The translations under genes and the position numbers were made by a program. A stretch of DNA of 64,000 nucleotides from Microcaldota archaeon (GTDB lineage Archaea; Micrarchaeota; Micrarchaeia; Anstonellales; J096), in assembly GCA_015522475.1 (NCBI GenBank), contig WAMF01000018.1, positions 88,833 to 152,832 of the forward strand, given 5' to 3'. This document shows, piece by piece, positions 17,138 through 25,183 of the stretch. The number at the start of each line of letters is the position of its first letter. Position 1 is the stretch's first letter. Below the pieces are notes generated by a model that saw only the letters and a program-made list of their open reading frames with translations, did no database searches and had not been told where the DNA came from.

Positions 17138-17448
17138 GTTTTCACCTTCTATATTTTATTGCTTTTTTATTATTTCTTTCCTCTCCTTCCCTTCTTATTA
17201 TCTTCCCCTCGCCTTATTTTTTCACACTTCTTATTTTTACATGCTTATTTTTTACTTTCCATCCACTTTCTTTTTAACCTATCTACTTCTTTTTTATTTT
17301 CATATTTTCGCATCATCGAGTTAGTAGGTTATATAGAGGTCGTATAGAGTTGATATTTCATCACGTCCTTATCGTCCTTATTGCGCACTTTTGCCTGTTT
17401 TTGCTGCGAGCACTCTTCAGCTTTCGTCTTTCGCTTTCGTCTTTCCAT
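17138..17448. other. Non-coding stretch with long pyrimidine run
   Basis: From about 17155 to 17305 the plus strand is nearly all C and T, so the minus-strand leader of lsm would be purine-rich and unstructured. Plus-strand frames across it (17024-17347) are Phe/Leu/Tyr-rich artefacts of that bias. The lsm promoter is presumably inside (TTTTTAAC-type sequence near 17270-17280 read on the minus strand is not a clean box). No RNA gene recognised. Confidence 0.45.
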
Positions 17449-17766
17449 TTACCCTTTCTTTTCTCCTTCACCCTCCTTGCCACCTTCTTTTATTAAGCCC
17501 TCCCGCTTGAGAACATATTCTGGCTCGACTCTCTTTAAGGTATCTGGATTTGTGTAAGCAAAGACAGTTACACGGACAGTCTTCTTGCCTGTGAGTTGTT
17601 CTGCCTTCTTTATTACCGTAAGCTCTGGTTGAGAGCCAAGCTTTGCTACGACTGCTGCTTTAAGCTCTTCTCTCTTCGGTGTGGCGCCACTAAAGCTTAC
17701 TTCCAACAACAATTCCTTCCTTTCCAAAGGAAGGTTCTCTTTTTTTGTGAGAATTTCTACGTTCAT
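17449..17766 (-). CDS. rps24e: 30S ribosomal protein S24e
   Basis: Small-subunit protein of archaea and eukaryotes, 105 residues. Core blocks: EILTKKENLPLERKELLLEV, a central GATPKREELKAAVVAKLGS, and the closing VRVTVFAYTNPDTLKRVEPEYVLKREGL. The last 15 residues are a Gly/Glu/Lys tail. GAGGTG lies upstream of the ATG. It follows IF-5A by 72 bases in the same orientation. Confidence 0.93.
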   Translation of the reverse strand: MNVEILTKKENLPLERKELLLEVSFSGATPKREELKAAVVAKLGSQPELTVIKKAEQLTGKKTVRVTVFAYTNPDTLKRVEPEYVLKREGLIKEGGKEGEGEKKG

Positions 17767-17838
17767 ACATTCACCTCATGCCATGATGTTACGATGCCAG
17801 GATATCTCACGATGTTTTGCTTCCTCGCGTTCAGTCAG

Positions 17839-18243
17839 TTACTCCTTAAACACACGGAGAATTGCTCTTCGGCCCATGGCTTCCATGACTTCTACTTCTT
17901 TGCCTTCAGAAACTTGTCCCTTGAATTCATCTGGAATCACGACGTCGTATGTCTCATATGTATCCTTGTCCATGACTTGAGCAACGTTGCCTTCAACACT
18001 TATAACTTGTGCTGTGCTCTTCTTTATTACAGGCACCTCGACTGCGCCGTCGCTGGGAGTAAGCAACGTTTTCTTTTGGCCGTCGAAGATACCTATGGCA
18101 ACTATACGCATCTTAGCCGCCCCATGTTTTCCGGGCTTGCTCATATCTATAGAGACAACCTTACAGGGCACATCATCTATGACTACAAAACGCCCGACCT
18201 TTAACTTTTTTGCTTCCGTCTTGATTGTTTCACCTTCACTCAT
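17839..18243 (-). CDS. eif5a: Translation initiation/elongation factor IF-5A
   Basis: 134 residues. The modification loop SKPGKHGAAK places the hypusination lysine at K39. The N-terminal SH3-like domain and C-terminal OB fold are complete (VEVPVIKKSTAQVIS through AILRVFKE). It relieves ribosome stalling at poorly reactive peptidyl junctions and aids termination. GAGGTGAAAGG precedes ATG, and it is 17 bases from the L15e stop, so it lies in the same operon. Deoxyhypusine synthase is not in the window. Confidence 0.95.
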   Translation of the reverse strand: MSEGETIKTEAKKLKVGRFVVIDDVPCKVVSIDMSKPGKHGAAKMRIVAIGIFDGQKKTLLTPSDGAVEVPVIKKSTAQVISVEGNVAQVMDKDTYETYDVVIPDEFKGQVSEGKEVEVMEAMGRRAILRVFKE

Positions 18244-18260
18244 CCTTTCACCTCATCGCC

Positions 18261-18797
18261 TCAGGCCCTTTTTGCAGGCTTGTTTCTTTTCCTGTTTCTC
18301 AGGCCTCTGGCTTTTTTGCCAGCAGAGGTCAAGCCTCTAAAGGCTCGGCCCTTTCGTGAAGCCGCTTGTTGAATATGCTTTGGCACATTGGGATTAGCCC
18401 TCTCTGCTAGAATCACTTCATAAAACTTGTAATTGCCTGTCTCACCGACATAATAGGAATTTATGACTTCCATGTTTGTGTACTTCTTAGCTGCTCTCTG
18501 TTCGGCCATGGCTTGATGGTTCAAACCCGGCTGAATGTAGCGATAGTTATGTCTTGGATGCCTTCCGCCTTTTGGACTGCGTCTCTTGCGGAGGCCTTTC
18601 TTAACGCGCGCTCTAACGATGACGATGCCTTTAACTGCTTTGTAACCTAGAGATCTCGCCCTTATAACATTCGTAGGCTTTTCCACGCGCACAACGGGCG
18701 GCTCCTTACTCCACTGAGCTAGGCGCTCCCTGAAATACTGGGGCCTTTCCTTGTAGACCTCTTGAATAGACTTTTTAATATGCTTGTATGCTCCCAT
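18261..18797 (-). CDS. rpl15e: 50S ribosomal protein L15e
   Basis: 178 residues, the usual archaeal length. Typical blocks: YKHIKKSIQEVYKERPQYF at the N-terminus, RKRRSPKGGRHPRHNYRYIQPGLNHQAMAEQRA in the middle, and the basic GRAFRGLTSAGKKARGLR tail. Two tandem ATGs precede GAY (18800 and 18797); the second has GAGGTG at the better spacing. Part of the S3Ae-NAC-L15e-IF-5A run. Confidence 0.95.
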   Translation of the reverse strand: MGAYKHIKKSIQEVYKERPQYFRERLAQWSKEPPVVRVEKPTNVIRARSLGYKAVKGIVIVRARVKKGLRKRRSPKGGRHPRHNYRYIQPGLNHQAMAEQRAAKKYTNMEVINSYYVGETGNYKFYEVILAERANPNVPKHIQQAASRKGRAFRGLTSAGKKARGLRNRKRNKPAKRA

Positions 18798-18887
18798 CAT
18801 TACACCTCATAAACATAAATTTCACAAAAATCTCACAAATCCTTCGTCTTTGCACGTACACAACACACTCAACACAGCCATATAGTT

Positions 18888-19283
18888 CTATTGTTCTTGC
18901 CCGCTTTTTTCGTCCTCGCAGGGCCTCCCTTCTTCTACCTCAGCTTGGCTCTGGGTTTCTTGCTGCGCTTCTTGCGCCAAAAGAATTGCTTCTGCCACAT
19001 CCCCCTTTGCTTTCTTAAGAAAGTCCTCTGCAAGCTCGCGGGATATATGAGCTTCTTGACTAACAAGCTCTATATCATCCGAATTATACGATAACTCTTC
19101 TATATGTGAAGCGCTGATTTGAAACACCTTCTTACCCTGCATGTTCATCTCAACTACGTCGACGCCTTTGAGTAAGAGGTCTCCAGCGCTGCCCTTTATT
19201 ATAACTTCATCTGCATCTATACGCCTGGCCTTTATGCCCAGCTGTTTTAGCATGCGCTCCATACTTGCAGGGTCCAACATCAT
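18888..19283 (-). CDS. nac: Nascent polypeptide-associated complex protein (archaeal NAC)
   Basis: 131 residues. Ribosome-associated chaperone at the nascent chain exit. An N-terminal NAC domain (about 1-60: MERMLKQLGIKARRIDADEVIIKG... VFQISASHIEE) is followed by a UBA domain (about 72-107: DDIELVSQEAHISRELAEDFLKKAKGDVAEAILLA) and an acidic tail. Its start codon overlaps the S3Ae stop (ATGATG), indicating translational coupling, with GAGGAGG upstream. Confidence 0.93.
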   Translation of the reverse strand: MMLDPASMERMLKQLGIKARRIDADEVIIKGSAGDLLLKGVDVVEMNMQGKKVFQISASHIEELSYNSDDIELVSQEAHISRELAEDFLKKAKGDVAEAILLAQEAQQETQSQAEVEEGRPCEDEKSGQEQ

Positions 19284-19939
19284 GCTGAGGCCTCCTCCTG
19301 TTTATCCACTTTTGCTTCTGAGCTTTCTGAACTTCCTTCACCTCTGGCAGCTTCGAGCTCAGTCTTCTTTATGAGTAAGTGGCTAATGGGGGTTATCTTA
19401 TTCAACTCCTTGGCAATATCTGTTGCAAAGCTACCGTCGAGAATCTTCTTCATCAAATCGTAATAGTTGTATTTGGCTGCCCTCGCTTTTATCTCATCTT
19501 GGAGTGTCTTTCTCACATTCTTCTTCATTATGGCAGAGACTTTGCGGAACGTGACTACGACGGGTTTAACCCACACAACTTTCCCATCCTTCGTCGTCAC
19601 TTTGAAAGAATCGTGAAGTACACTCCTTCTTCGCCTAGCTATAGAGCGTAAGTAGCTGAAAGCTGTTGTGTGGCCTACGAGCTCGGTCATCACACGGTCT
19701 TCACCCACGTCGACAACACGAAGCTTCAACGTTATGTAATAACCCAAAGAGCCAACATCCCTTCCATAAAGGTCGACATAAGAAAGAGATATAACACGAT
19801 TAAAAAGATTATCGGGGTTCGAAGATATGATTTCGCCAACGTCCTTGCCTCCCAACTCCTTGGGAGCCATGACTTTATACGTACGCTTCAACTTCCACTT
19901 GTCTACTACTTTTTTAGCAGATTTTTTTCTTGATGCCAT
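19280..19939 (-). CDS. rps3ae: 30S ribosomal protein S3Ae (eS1)
   Basis: 219 residues. Core blocks: VVDKWKLKRTYKVMAPKELGGKDVGE, GHTTAFSYLRSIARRRRSVLHDSF and the KKNVRKTLQDEIKARAAKYNYYDLM helix. The last 25 residues are a Ser/Glu/Lys tail (about 200-219). ATG 19939 has GGAGGG upstream; a longer frame to 19969 lacks a site. It overlaps the NAC gene downstream. In many archaea a RecJ-like gene lies between S15 and S3Ae; here none does. Confidence 0.93.
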   Translation of the reverse strand: MASRKKSAKKVVDKWKLKRTYKVMAPKELGGKDVGEIISSNPDNLFNRVISLSYVDLYGRDVGSLGYYITLKLRVVDVGEDRVMTELVGHTTAFSYLRSIARRRRSVLHDSFKVTTKDGKVVWVKPVVVTFRKVSAIMKKNVRKTLQDEIKARAAKYNYYDLMKKILDGSFATDIAKELNKITPISHLLIKKTELEAARGEGSSESSEAKVDKQEEASA

Positions 19940-20076
19940 AATTTCCCTCCATCTTCTCAATTCTCTCATTTTATTTTATATTTTATTACCTTATTCATTC
20001 CTACTCATTCGATTACTTGATCTCTTTCACTCATCTCATTAAGCATGGGCGTGCATAGCTCTATAGTCAGCTCTCA

Positions 20077-20535
20077 TTACCTCACAAGGGCTTCTGCCTT
20101 CTCGACGCTGTATTTCCAGTCCTTCGGAATCAAGCCTTTCTTCTTGTAGTACGTCGCTAGCCTATGTATCTTCGAGAGGACATGCTCATATTTAACCTTG
20201 TTGTGCACGTCCTTTTTAGCACGAGAGAGGTGATGAGCCATAGCTACAGCTTTCTTTAGAAGATTGAGAAGGTCCTCCGGAAAAGCAGAGTAAAGCTTCT
20301 CCTCCCTCAGGAACTTGACAATAGTTGTGCCCGTTAAACCTTTAAATGACGGCACACCGTATTGATCTCTGAGGATCATACCTATTTCTGCCGTGCTGTG
20401 TCCTTGCCTCCAGAGTTTTCTGACGATGTCTCTGGCTTCGTCTGGAGACAACTCTGAGCTCGCTAACTTGCTATTCTTCCTATTCGGCCGCTTCGAGCCG
20501 CTCTTACCTTTCTTTTTTGAATGCAACTTTGCCAT
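20077..20535 (-). CDS. rps15: 30S ribosomal protein S15 (uS15)
   Basis: 152 residues with a basic, serine-rich N-terminal extension of about 30 residues and the archaeal-type S15 fold: SPDEARDIVRKLWRQGHSTAEIGMILRDQYGVPSFK, then KKKGLIPKDWKYSVEKAEALV at the end. GAGGGGAAAGC precedes the ATG. It binds the central domain of 16S rRNA early in assembly. The 107-base gap to S3Ae contains only AT-rich, pyrimidine-rich sequence. Confidence 0.95.
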   Translation of the reverse strand: MAKLHSKKKGKSGSKRPNRKNSKLASSELSPDEARDIVRKLWRQGHSTAEIGMILRDQYGVPSFKGLTGTTIVKFLREEKLYSAFPEDLLNLLKKAVAMAHHLSRAKKDVHNKVKYEHVLSKIHRLATYYKKKGLIPKDWKYSVEKAEALVR

Positions 20536-20615
20536 GCTTTCCCCTCATATAGAGATTAAATGACCATTACAACCATCGTTATCAGAACCTTTCACATCAT
20601 TTGAATCATTACCGT

Positions 20616-21275
20616 CTAGCGTTCATTTTTTGTTTCCACGTCAGAAGGGCTTGTTAGCTCCTCCAAAAATCCCTTGAATGCGTTCAAGGCCTTATATCTA
20701 TGGGACAGTTTTCTTTTTAAATGTTTATCTTCGGCAAAAGTTTTATCGTAGCCTTCTGGTATAAAAATGGGGTCGTACCCAAAGCCTTCTCTACCTCTTT
20801 TCTCGTCGCTGATCCTTCCTTTAACTATACCCTCAAATAGCTGCACGTGGCTCCCATCGTGCGTAAACGCGATTATTGCCTTAAAATGAGCTCTTCTCTC
20901 TTCGCCCTCGAAGCCGCTCATAAGCTTTAGAACGCCGTCGAGGCCCAACGTCTTATAGACCCACGAAGAGTATTGAGCAGGAAACCCCTTGTAAGCGTCG
21001 ATGAAAAGGCCGGAGTCCTCTACGAATAGGGGCTTTTTAACAAGGGCGAAAGCTTCTCTCGCCTTTTCTTTGGCAACCTCTTCAAGACGAGCGCGTGGCT
21101 CGCTCAATTCAGCTTCAAAAAAGCGTAACCTTATAGAGGGTAAAGCAGATGCCAAAAATGCTTGCACCTCTTCGAATTTATGCTTGTTTGAGCTTACGAA
21201 GTAGAGCTCGCCGCCTAAACTGGAAGAAAGATGAAGAGAACGCGTTGCTTTTGTCGACACAATTCCACCGCACAT
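20616..21275 (-). CDS. rdgB: XTP/dITP pyrophosphatase (HAM1/RdgB family)
   Basis: Removes non-canonical purine nucleotides (XTP, dITP) from the pool. About 210-219 residues. Signature blocks are present: SSNKHKFEEVQ (substrate loop), FVEDSGLFIDAYKGFPAQYSS (catalytic Asp), GFGYDPIFIPEGYDKTFAE and KLSHRYKAL. The start is uncertain: ATG 21275 is given, but GTG 21260 has GGTGG 4 bases upstream. Either leaves a longer than usual N-terminal tail before LYFVSSN. It sits between S15 and aIF1 on the same strand, a location seen near S15 in other archaea. Confidence 0.92.
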   Translation of the reverse strand: MCGGIVSTKATRSLHLSSSLGGELYFVSSNKHKFEEVQAFLASALPSIRLRFFEAELSEPRARLEEVAKEKAREAFALVKKPLFVEDSGLFIDAYKGFPAQYSSWVYKTLGLDGVLKLMSGFEGEERRAHFKAIIAFTHDGSHVQLFEGIVKGRISDEKRGREGFGYDPIFIPEGYDKTFAEDKHLKRKLSHRYKALNAFKGFLEELTSPSDVETKNER

Positions 21276-21347
21276 AAAACCTTATGTGATACCTAAAGCT
21301 CACCTAGAACCCACTCAGCAATCCCATTAATCGTTCATGCCACGCGC

Positions 21348-21659
21348 TCAGATTACCTCTATAAGGCTCTCTTTATAACCCATCTTAATGAGAAGCTCCT
21401 TTATCTTCTTTTTGTGGTCGCCCTGAAGGATAATTTTTTGATCCTTTATAGCGCCGCCGCAAGCAAGCTTCCGCTTAAGCTCCTTGAAGACATCTTTAAG
21501 CTCGCCCTTCTCTATACCCTCAACTACTGTGACGTATTTGTTAAATTTGGCCTTAGAAGTAGATACCTTTATACGCTGCGTAGCTTCCTCTCTCTTTATT
21601 GTGCCACAGACGCATAAGTCTTTAGGCAGGCCACATACAGGACAGATTTCTTCTACCAA
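21348..21659 (-). CDS. sui1: Translation initiation factor 1 (aIF1/SUI1)
   Basis: 103 residues. An N-terminal zinc-finger-like stretch (CPVCGLPKDLCVCG) precedes the SUI1 domain (about 25-103), including KKIKELLIKMGYKESLIEVI. It monitors start-codon selection on the 30S subunit. The start appears to be TTG at 21659, with GGTGGTG upstream. It follows L29, as in the classical archaeal S10-type cluster, but Rpp29 and S17 that normally come next are missing. Confidence 0.9.
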   Translation of the reverse strand: MVEEICPVCGLPKDLCVCGTIKREEATQRIKVSTSKAKFNKYVTVVEGIEKGELKDVFKELKRKLACGGAIKDQKIILQGDHKKKIKELLIKMGYKESLIEVI

Positions 21660-21722
21660 CTTTTACACACCACCGCAATGCTTATTTAATCTTTAATGGG
21701 ACAAGTTTTTAAGCCTTTTTGG

Positions 21723-21980
21723 TTAAGCCTTCTTGGTTTGAGCTGGTTTCCCTTTTTTGCTCTTTTTGACTTTAGCTTTACCGCTGCCAACACCATCGTG
21801 CTCATTTTTGGCCTTTTTCTCGCGCATGATGGTATAAAGCCTTGCTATATTCTTCTTTATGACTTTAGCTTTGGCCTTCTCAGTATCGGGCAGAGAAAGT
21901 AATGTTTTCTTGTATTCGTCGAGTTTCTTCATAAGCTCATCGTGAGAAAGACTCCTTAACTCTTCAAGTTTCTTCTTCAT
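21723..21980 (-). CDS. rpl29: 50S ribosomal protein L29 (uL29)
   Basis: 85 residues. The two-helix L29 core (KKKLEELRSLSHDELMKKLDEYKKTLLSL ... KKNIARLYTIMREKKAKNE) is followed by a Lys/Ala/Gly-rich tail of about 25 residues. It sits at the nascent chain exit tunnel rim. GGAGGCGG precedes the ATG. Adjacent to S3 in the standard order. Confidence 0.93.
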   Translation of the reverse strand: MKKKLEELRSLSHDELMKKLDEYKKTLLSLPDTEKAKAKVIKKNIARLYTIMREKKAKNEHDGVGSGKAKVKKSKKGKPAQTKKA

Positions 21981-21993
21981 GCTTCCGCCTCCA

Positions 21994-22761
21994 TCATGCC
22001 TTTTTCACTGAGTCCTTTTTTACAGGCTCTTTGACCCCTTTTTCTGTCTGCTCCTTCCTTCTTGCACCTGTTGCCTTTGCCTTCTTCAAAGCTGCGGCTC
22101 CACTTGCTCCGCTCGTCCCTTCTTCTTCATCTGCATTCTCTATTTCTTCAGCCTCTTTTTCGAAGAGCTCGGGCTTCACCAGCCTTAGAAGGTCTTTTGT
22201 TGCTATTCTGACAGTTATGCCTATGATTCCTGGCTTTGTGACTGCTGCATAGTGATATTCCTTGACAAACCTCGACGGGTCTCCAGCCTTAGGCACAAAC
22301 CCACTCACAACTTTTATGGAACGGGCCTTCGATCCCTTTGAGCCGAGCTTGCCTGCTGCTATAAGCTCAACGCCCATAGCTCCAGCAGACATGATGTGCT
22401 TCATAAGCCTATAAAGGATGCCTTTGACAGAGCCGCCTCGTTCTATGCTTAGTGCCGCTTTTTTGGCTACGATTCTTGGCTCGAGATAGGGGTTCTTAAC
22501 TTCAACGACGTTTATGCGCGGGTTCTCTATGCCAAAGTCTTTTTTAAGAACTGAGAGAATGTGCTGAATCTTTCTGCTCCTTCTGCTGACGAGCCTTCTT
22601 GGATCAAGCATCTCGATTGTTATGCGCGTCTCGATGGGCGATTTCTGGATGTGGAGGTCAGCAATCCATATGTGCTCAAGCTCTTTTTCCAAGAAATCCA
22701 TTATGAGCGCCTTCTTTACTTCGTCTTCTATAAACTTACGCCTTACACTTTCCATAACCAT
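21994..22761 (-). CDS. rps3: 30S ribosomal protein S3 (uS3)
   Basis: 255 residues. KH-type domain with ITIEMLDPRRLVSRRSRKIQHILSVLKKD, then the C-terminal domain with LIAAGKLGSKGSKARSIKVVSGFVPKAG. The last 45 residues are an Ala/Lys/Glu extension. GGAGGATG precedes ATG 22761. Part of the S10-type operon; mRNA entry site component. Confidence 0.95.
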   Translation of the reverse strand: MVMESVRRKFIEDEVKKALIMDFLEKELEHIWIADLHIQKSPIETRITIEMLDPRRLVSRRSRKIQHILSVLKKDFGIENPRINVVEVKNPYLEPRIVAKKAALSIERGGSVKGILYRLMKHIMSAGAMGVELIAAGKLGSKGSKARSIKVVSGFVPKAGDPSRFVKEYHYAAVTKPGIIGITVRIATKDLLRLVKPELFEKEAEEIENADEEEGTSGASGAAALKKAKATGARRKEQTEKGVKEPVKKDSVKKA

Positions 22762-22791
22762 GTTTTCATCCTCCTATTCATCCTCCTACCA

Positions 22792-23601
22792 CTATGCATT
22801 GGGCTTTTCAGGCTTCTCCTCCTGCTTCTTCTCAGCCTTCTTCTCGGCTTTCTTCTCGAGCCCTTTAGATTCAGATTCCGGCTTCGTCGCTCCCTCTTTC
22901 GCCTTCTCTGCATCTTTTGTCCCCTCTGCCTTCTTTGTCTTTTCTGCCTTTTCAGCTTTCTTGGCCTTCTCCGCTTTCTCTTGCTTCTCTGCCCTTTCGG
23001 GTTTCTCTACGACGATGTTGGCTCCTTTGCTCTTCTCTGCCTCCATCGCTTCCTTCATCTCGGCCTTCTTTTGGGCTGCTATCTCCATTGCACGCTTTTT
23101 GTGCTCCTCTTTGAGCTTCTTTACGCGCTCCTTTTCCTCTTCAGAAAGGGGCTGCGCAACAATGATCTCGACGCGAGAGAGCTCATAGTCGTGCCTTGTT
23201 CTTCTGCCTTTAGGTTGAAGCCTGTAGTATATGCGTTTCTTGTTGGCAGACGCGTGGTAAACCTTCAACTGTTCTTCGTTAGCGCCAAACATCACTGCAT
23301 TGGAGACGGCGTTTTTCAACACTGTCAACACAACCTTGGCAGCCTTTTTTGGATACCTGCCCTTTTTGCCGCCGAGCTCCTTCCTATGAGCTAGCTTCTT
23401 GTTGTGGCTCCTGTATAAGATGGGTCGCTTGCCTTCAGCAGCTTCCTCGAGGAGCCTAAGGGCGTAGTTCACAGGCTTTCTCCGTATGTTAGCGCAGACT
23501 TCTGCTAAATCTTTGAACGAGGCTGTAGATTCCTCGTAGTGCGCCTTGCCTACAATGAACTCATCCGACGAAGGGATGGGTGAGCTGAATGCCTTTGCCA
23601 T
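22792..23601 (-). CDS. rpl22: 50S ribosomal protein L22 (uL22) with long charged extension
   Basis: 269 residues, about 110 more than usual. Residues about 20-155 are a normal archaeal L22 (ANIRRKPVNYALRLLEEAAEGKRPI, HKKLAHRKELGG, RLQPKGRRTRHDYELSRVEIIV). Residues about 160-269 are Ala/Lys/Glu repeats of the AEKAKKAEKAEK type, likely a long helix or disordered arm on the ribosome surface. GAGGTG lies upstream. Confidence 0.95.
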   Translation of the reverse strand: MAKAFSSPIPSSDEFIVGKAHYEESTASFKDLAEVCANIRRKPVNYALRLLEEAAEGKRPILYRSHNKKLAHRKELGGKKGRYPKKAAKVVLTVLKNAVSNAVMFGANEEQLKVYHASANKKRIYYRLQPKGRRTRHDYELSRVEIIVAQPLSEEEKERVKKLKEEHKKRAMEIAAQKKAEMKEAMEAEKSKGANIVVEKPERAEKQEKAEKAKKAEKAEKTKKAEGTKDAEKAKEGATKPESESKGLEKKAEKKAEKKQEEKPEKPNA

Positions 23602-23613
23602 GTTAACACCTCA

Positions 23614-24027
23614 TCACTTAGCTGATATGAATTTACTACCTCTTGTAGCACCGATACCTGGATTAGAGTGTCTCTCGAAGCGTGTGCTGTAGCTGTATTC
23701 ACCTAAGCGGTGGCCTAATTTTTCAATGGTAATCTCTACAGGCTTCCACTCTTTGCCGTTGTACACGTGGAAAGTAATGCCAAGCCACTCTGGGATTATA
23801 ACCGCTTGCCTCACATGCGTCTTTATAGGTTTGCTTATCTTGCCCTTCTTTGCCAGCTTTCTAACCTTATCGACGAGCTGCCTGTACTGCACATTCTTAC
23901 CTTCAAGCATGCGAAGGATGGCTCGCCTGCTCCTTGCTTTGACGAGTTTGGCAAAATCCTCAAGAGGAAGTTTTTTAACTTCCTCCTCGGAAAGGCCTCT
24001 ATACACATCCCTAGCTATTTTTACCAT
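23614..24027 (-). CDS. rps19: 30S ribosomal protein S19 (uS19)
   Basis: 137 residues. Core blocks KTHVRQAVIIPEWLGITFHVYNGKEWKPVEITIEKLGHRLGEYS and HSNPGIGATRGSKF are intact. Its ATG shares one base with the L2 stop (TAATG), with GGAGGTG in the end of L2, so translation is coupled. Normal S10-operon position. Confidence 0.95.
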   Translation of the reverse strand: MVKIARDVYRGLSEEEVKKLPLEDFAKLVKARSRRAILRMLEGKNVQYRQLVDKVRKLAKKGKISKPIKTHVRQAVIIPEWLGITFHVYNGKEWKPVEITIEKLGHRLGEYSYSTRFERHSNPGIGATRGSKFISAK

Positions 24028-24770
24028 TAGTCAACACCTCCACTCTTTCTCACGCGCCTACCCGTCTGCTTAGCTCGTATATGGCCGACTTTCTGTCCTG
24101 GAGGCGCATGTTTGCTAACTGTAGTAGGCCTACCTTCATGGTGCTGCTTACCTCCGAATGGATGGTCAAACGGAGACATGCTAACACCACGCTGTTTAGG
24201 CCATAGGCGATTCTTGGCCTTGTGTTTATAGTAAGCATTGCCTGCTTTTAATAAAGGCTTTTGCTTTATCTCGCCGCCTGCCGGCACGCCGAGCTGAGCC
24301 CTTGCTTCTGCACTGACGGTGATGAGCTTTCCGCTGGGGAGTTTGAGCTGGACTTTTGATTGGTCGTGGGAGACGACGATGGCATAGGAGCCGCCAGCTC
24401 TAGCGATCTTTCCGCCGTCGCCGGGGATTTTTTCTATGTTGTATACATATGCGCCATCAGGCACTTCGTACAATGGCAGCACATTGCCCGGAGCGAAGCT
24501 CGCTTGTGCCCCCACTTCAACCTTGTCGCCAACAGCCATACCCTCTGCTGCTATAAGGGCTAATCTCTCTGCATTGTCTAGCTCAGCTACTGCTACTATA
24601 GCATTCCTAGCGGGATCGTCTATAAAGCCTATGATTTGGCCTCTTAGCAAACTCATCCTTTCTATGTCGTCGTAAGGCCTATACTTGACCGTGGCTTTAT
24701 ATCTATGACTAGGAGCTCTATAACGGGGTGTTCCCTTACCCCTCACCTGTTGTTTTAACCTCTTACCCAT
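24027..24770 (-). CDS. rpl2: 50S ribosomal protein L2 (uL2)
   Basis: 247 residues, normal length. Recognisable: GKGTPRYRAPSHRYKATVKYRPYD, VGAQASFAPGNVLPL, ARAGGSYAIVVSHDQSKVQLKLPSGK and the peptidyl-transferase-proximal RGVSMSPFDHPFGGKQHHEGRP with the conserved His. GAGGGTGATTGA precedes the ATG. Confidence 0.97.
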   Translation of the reverse strand: MGKRLKQQVRGKGTPRYRAPSHRYKATVKYRPYDDIERMSLLRGQIIGFIDDPARNAIVAVAELDNAERLALIAAEGMAVGDKVEVGAQASFAPGNVLPLYEVPDGAYVYNIEKIPGDGGKIARAGGSYAIVVSHDQSKVQLKLPSGKLITVSAEARAQLGVPAGGEIKQKPLLKAGNAYYKHKAKNRLWPKQRGVSMSPFDHPFGGKQHHEGRPTTVSKHAPPGQKVGHIRAKQTGRRVRKSGGVD

Positions 24771-24854
24771 TCAATCACCCTCATAAAATAGCCATATGGC
24801 CATACCACCTACTCCATTCTACTTCATATGTTCACTTGTATCTACTTACACCCT

Positions 24855-25100
24855 CTACACTATATTCAGCGACGTTGCAATCTCGTCGACGTTAACGTCC
24901 TTAGTAAACTTGACGTAAGCCACTTTTTTACTGTTGGCAACGTGTGTCCTTACACGCTCAACCTTCGCGCCTAGGAGCTTCTCTATCTCAGCTTTTATTT
25001 CGGGTTTTGTTGCCCTTATGTCTACGACAAAAGGAATGGTCCTTTCCTTTGTAGCCAGCTTAAGGGCTTTTTCTGTTCGTACAACACCTTGGATTATCAT
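24855..25100 (-). CDS. rpl23: 50S ribosomal protein L23 (uL23)
   Basis: 81 residues, standard archaeal size, starting MIIQGVVRTEKALKLATKERTIPF with the VRTHVANSKKVAYVKFTKD block. It lies at the tunnel exit and docks the signal recognition particle and NAC, which is encoded in the same run. GGAGGCG precedes the ATG. Confidence 0.95.
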   Translation of the reverse strand: MIIQGVVRTEKALKLATKERTIPFVVDIRATKPEIKAEIEKLLGAKVERVRTHVANSKKVAYVKFTKDVNVDEIATSLNIV

Positions 25101-25183
25101 GCTTTCGCCTCCACCTCTTCTATCATATCTTTCTTCCTCTATCCATATTATTCATATCTATCCATATCGTTCTATTTGTGTTA

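Noticed and set aside
17596..18204. 202-residue open frame on the plus strand
   Set aside because: Covers S24e and IF-5A on the other strand; no promoter or binding site.
22561..23394. 277-residue open frame on the plus strand
   Set aside because: Shadow of S3 and the low-complexity tail of L22; leucine and phenylalanine runs come from the Lys/Glu codons opposite.
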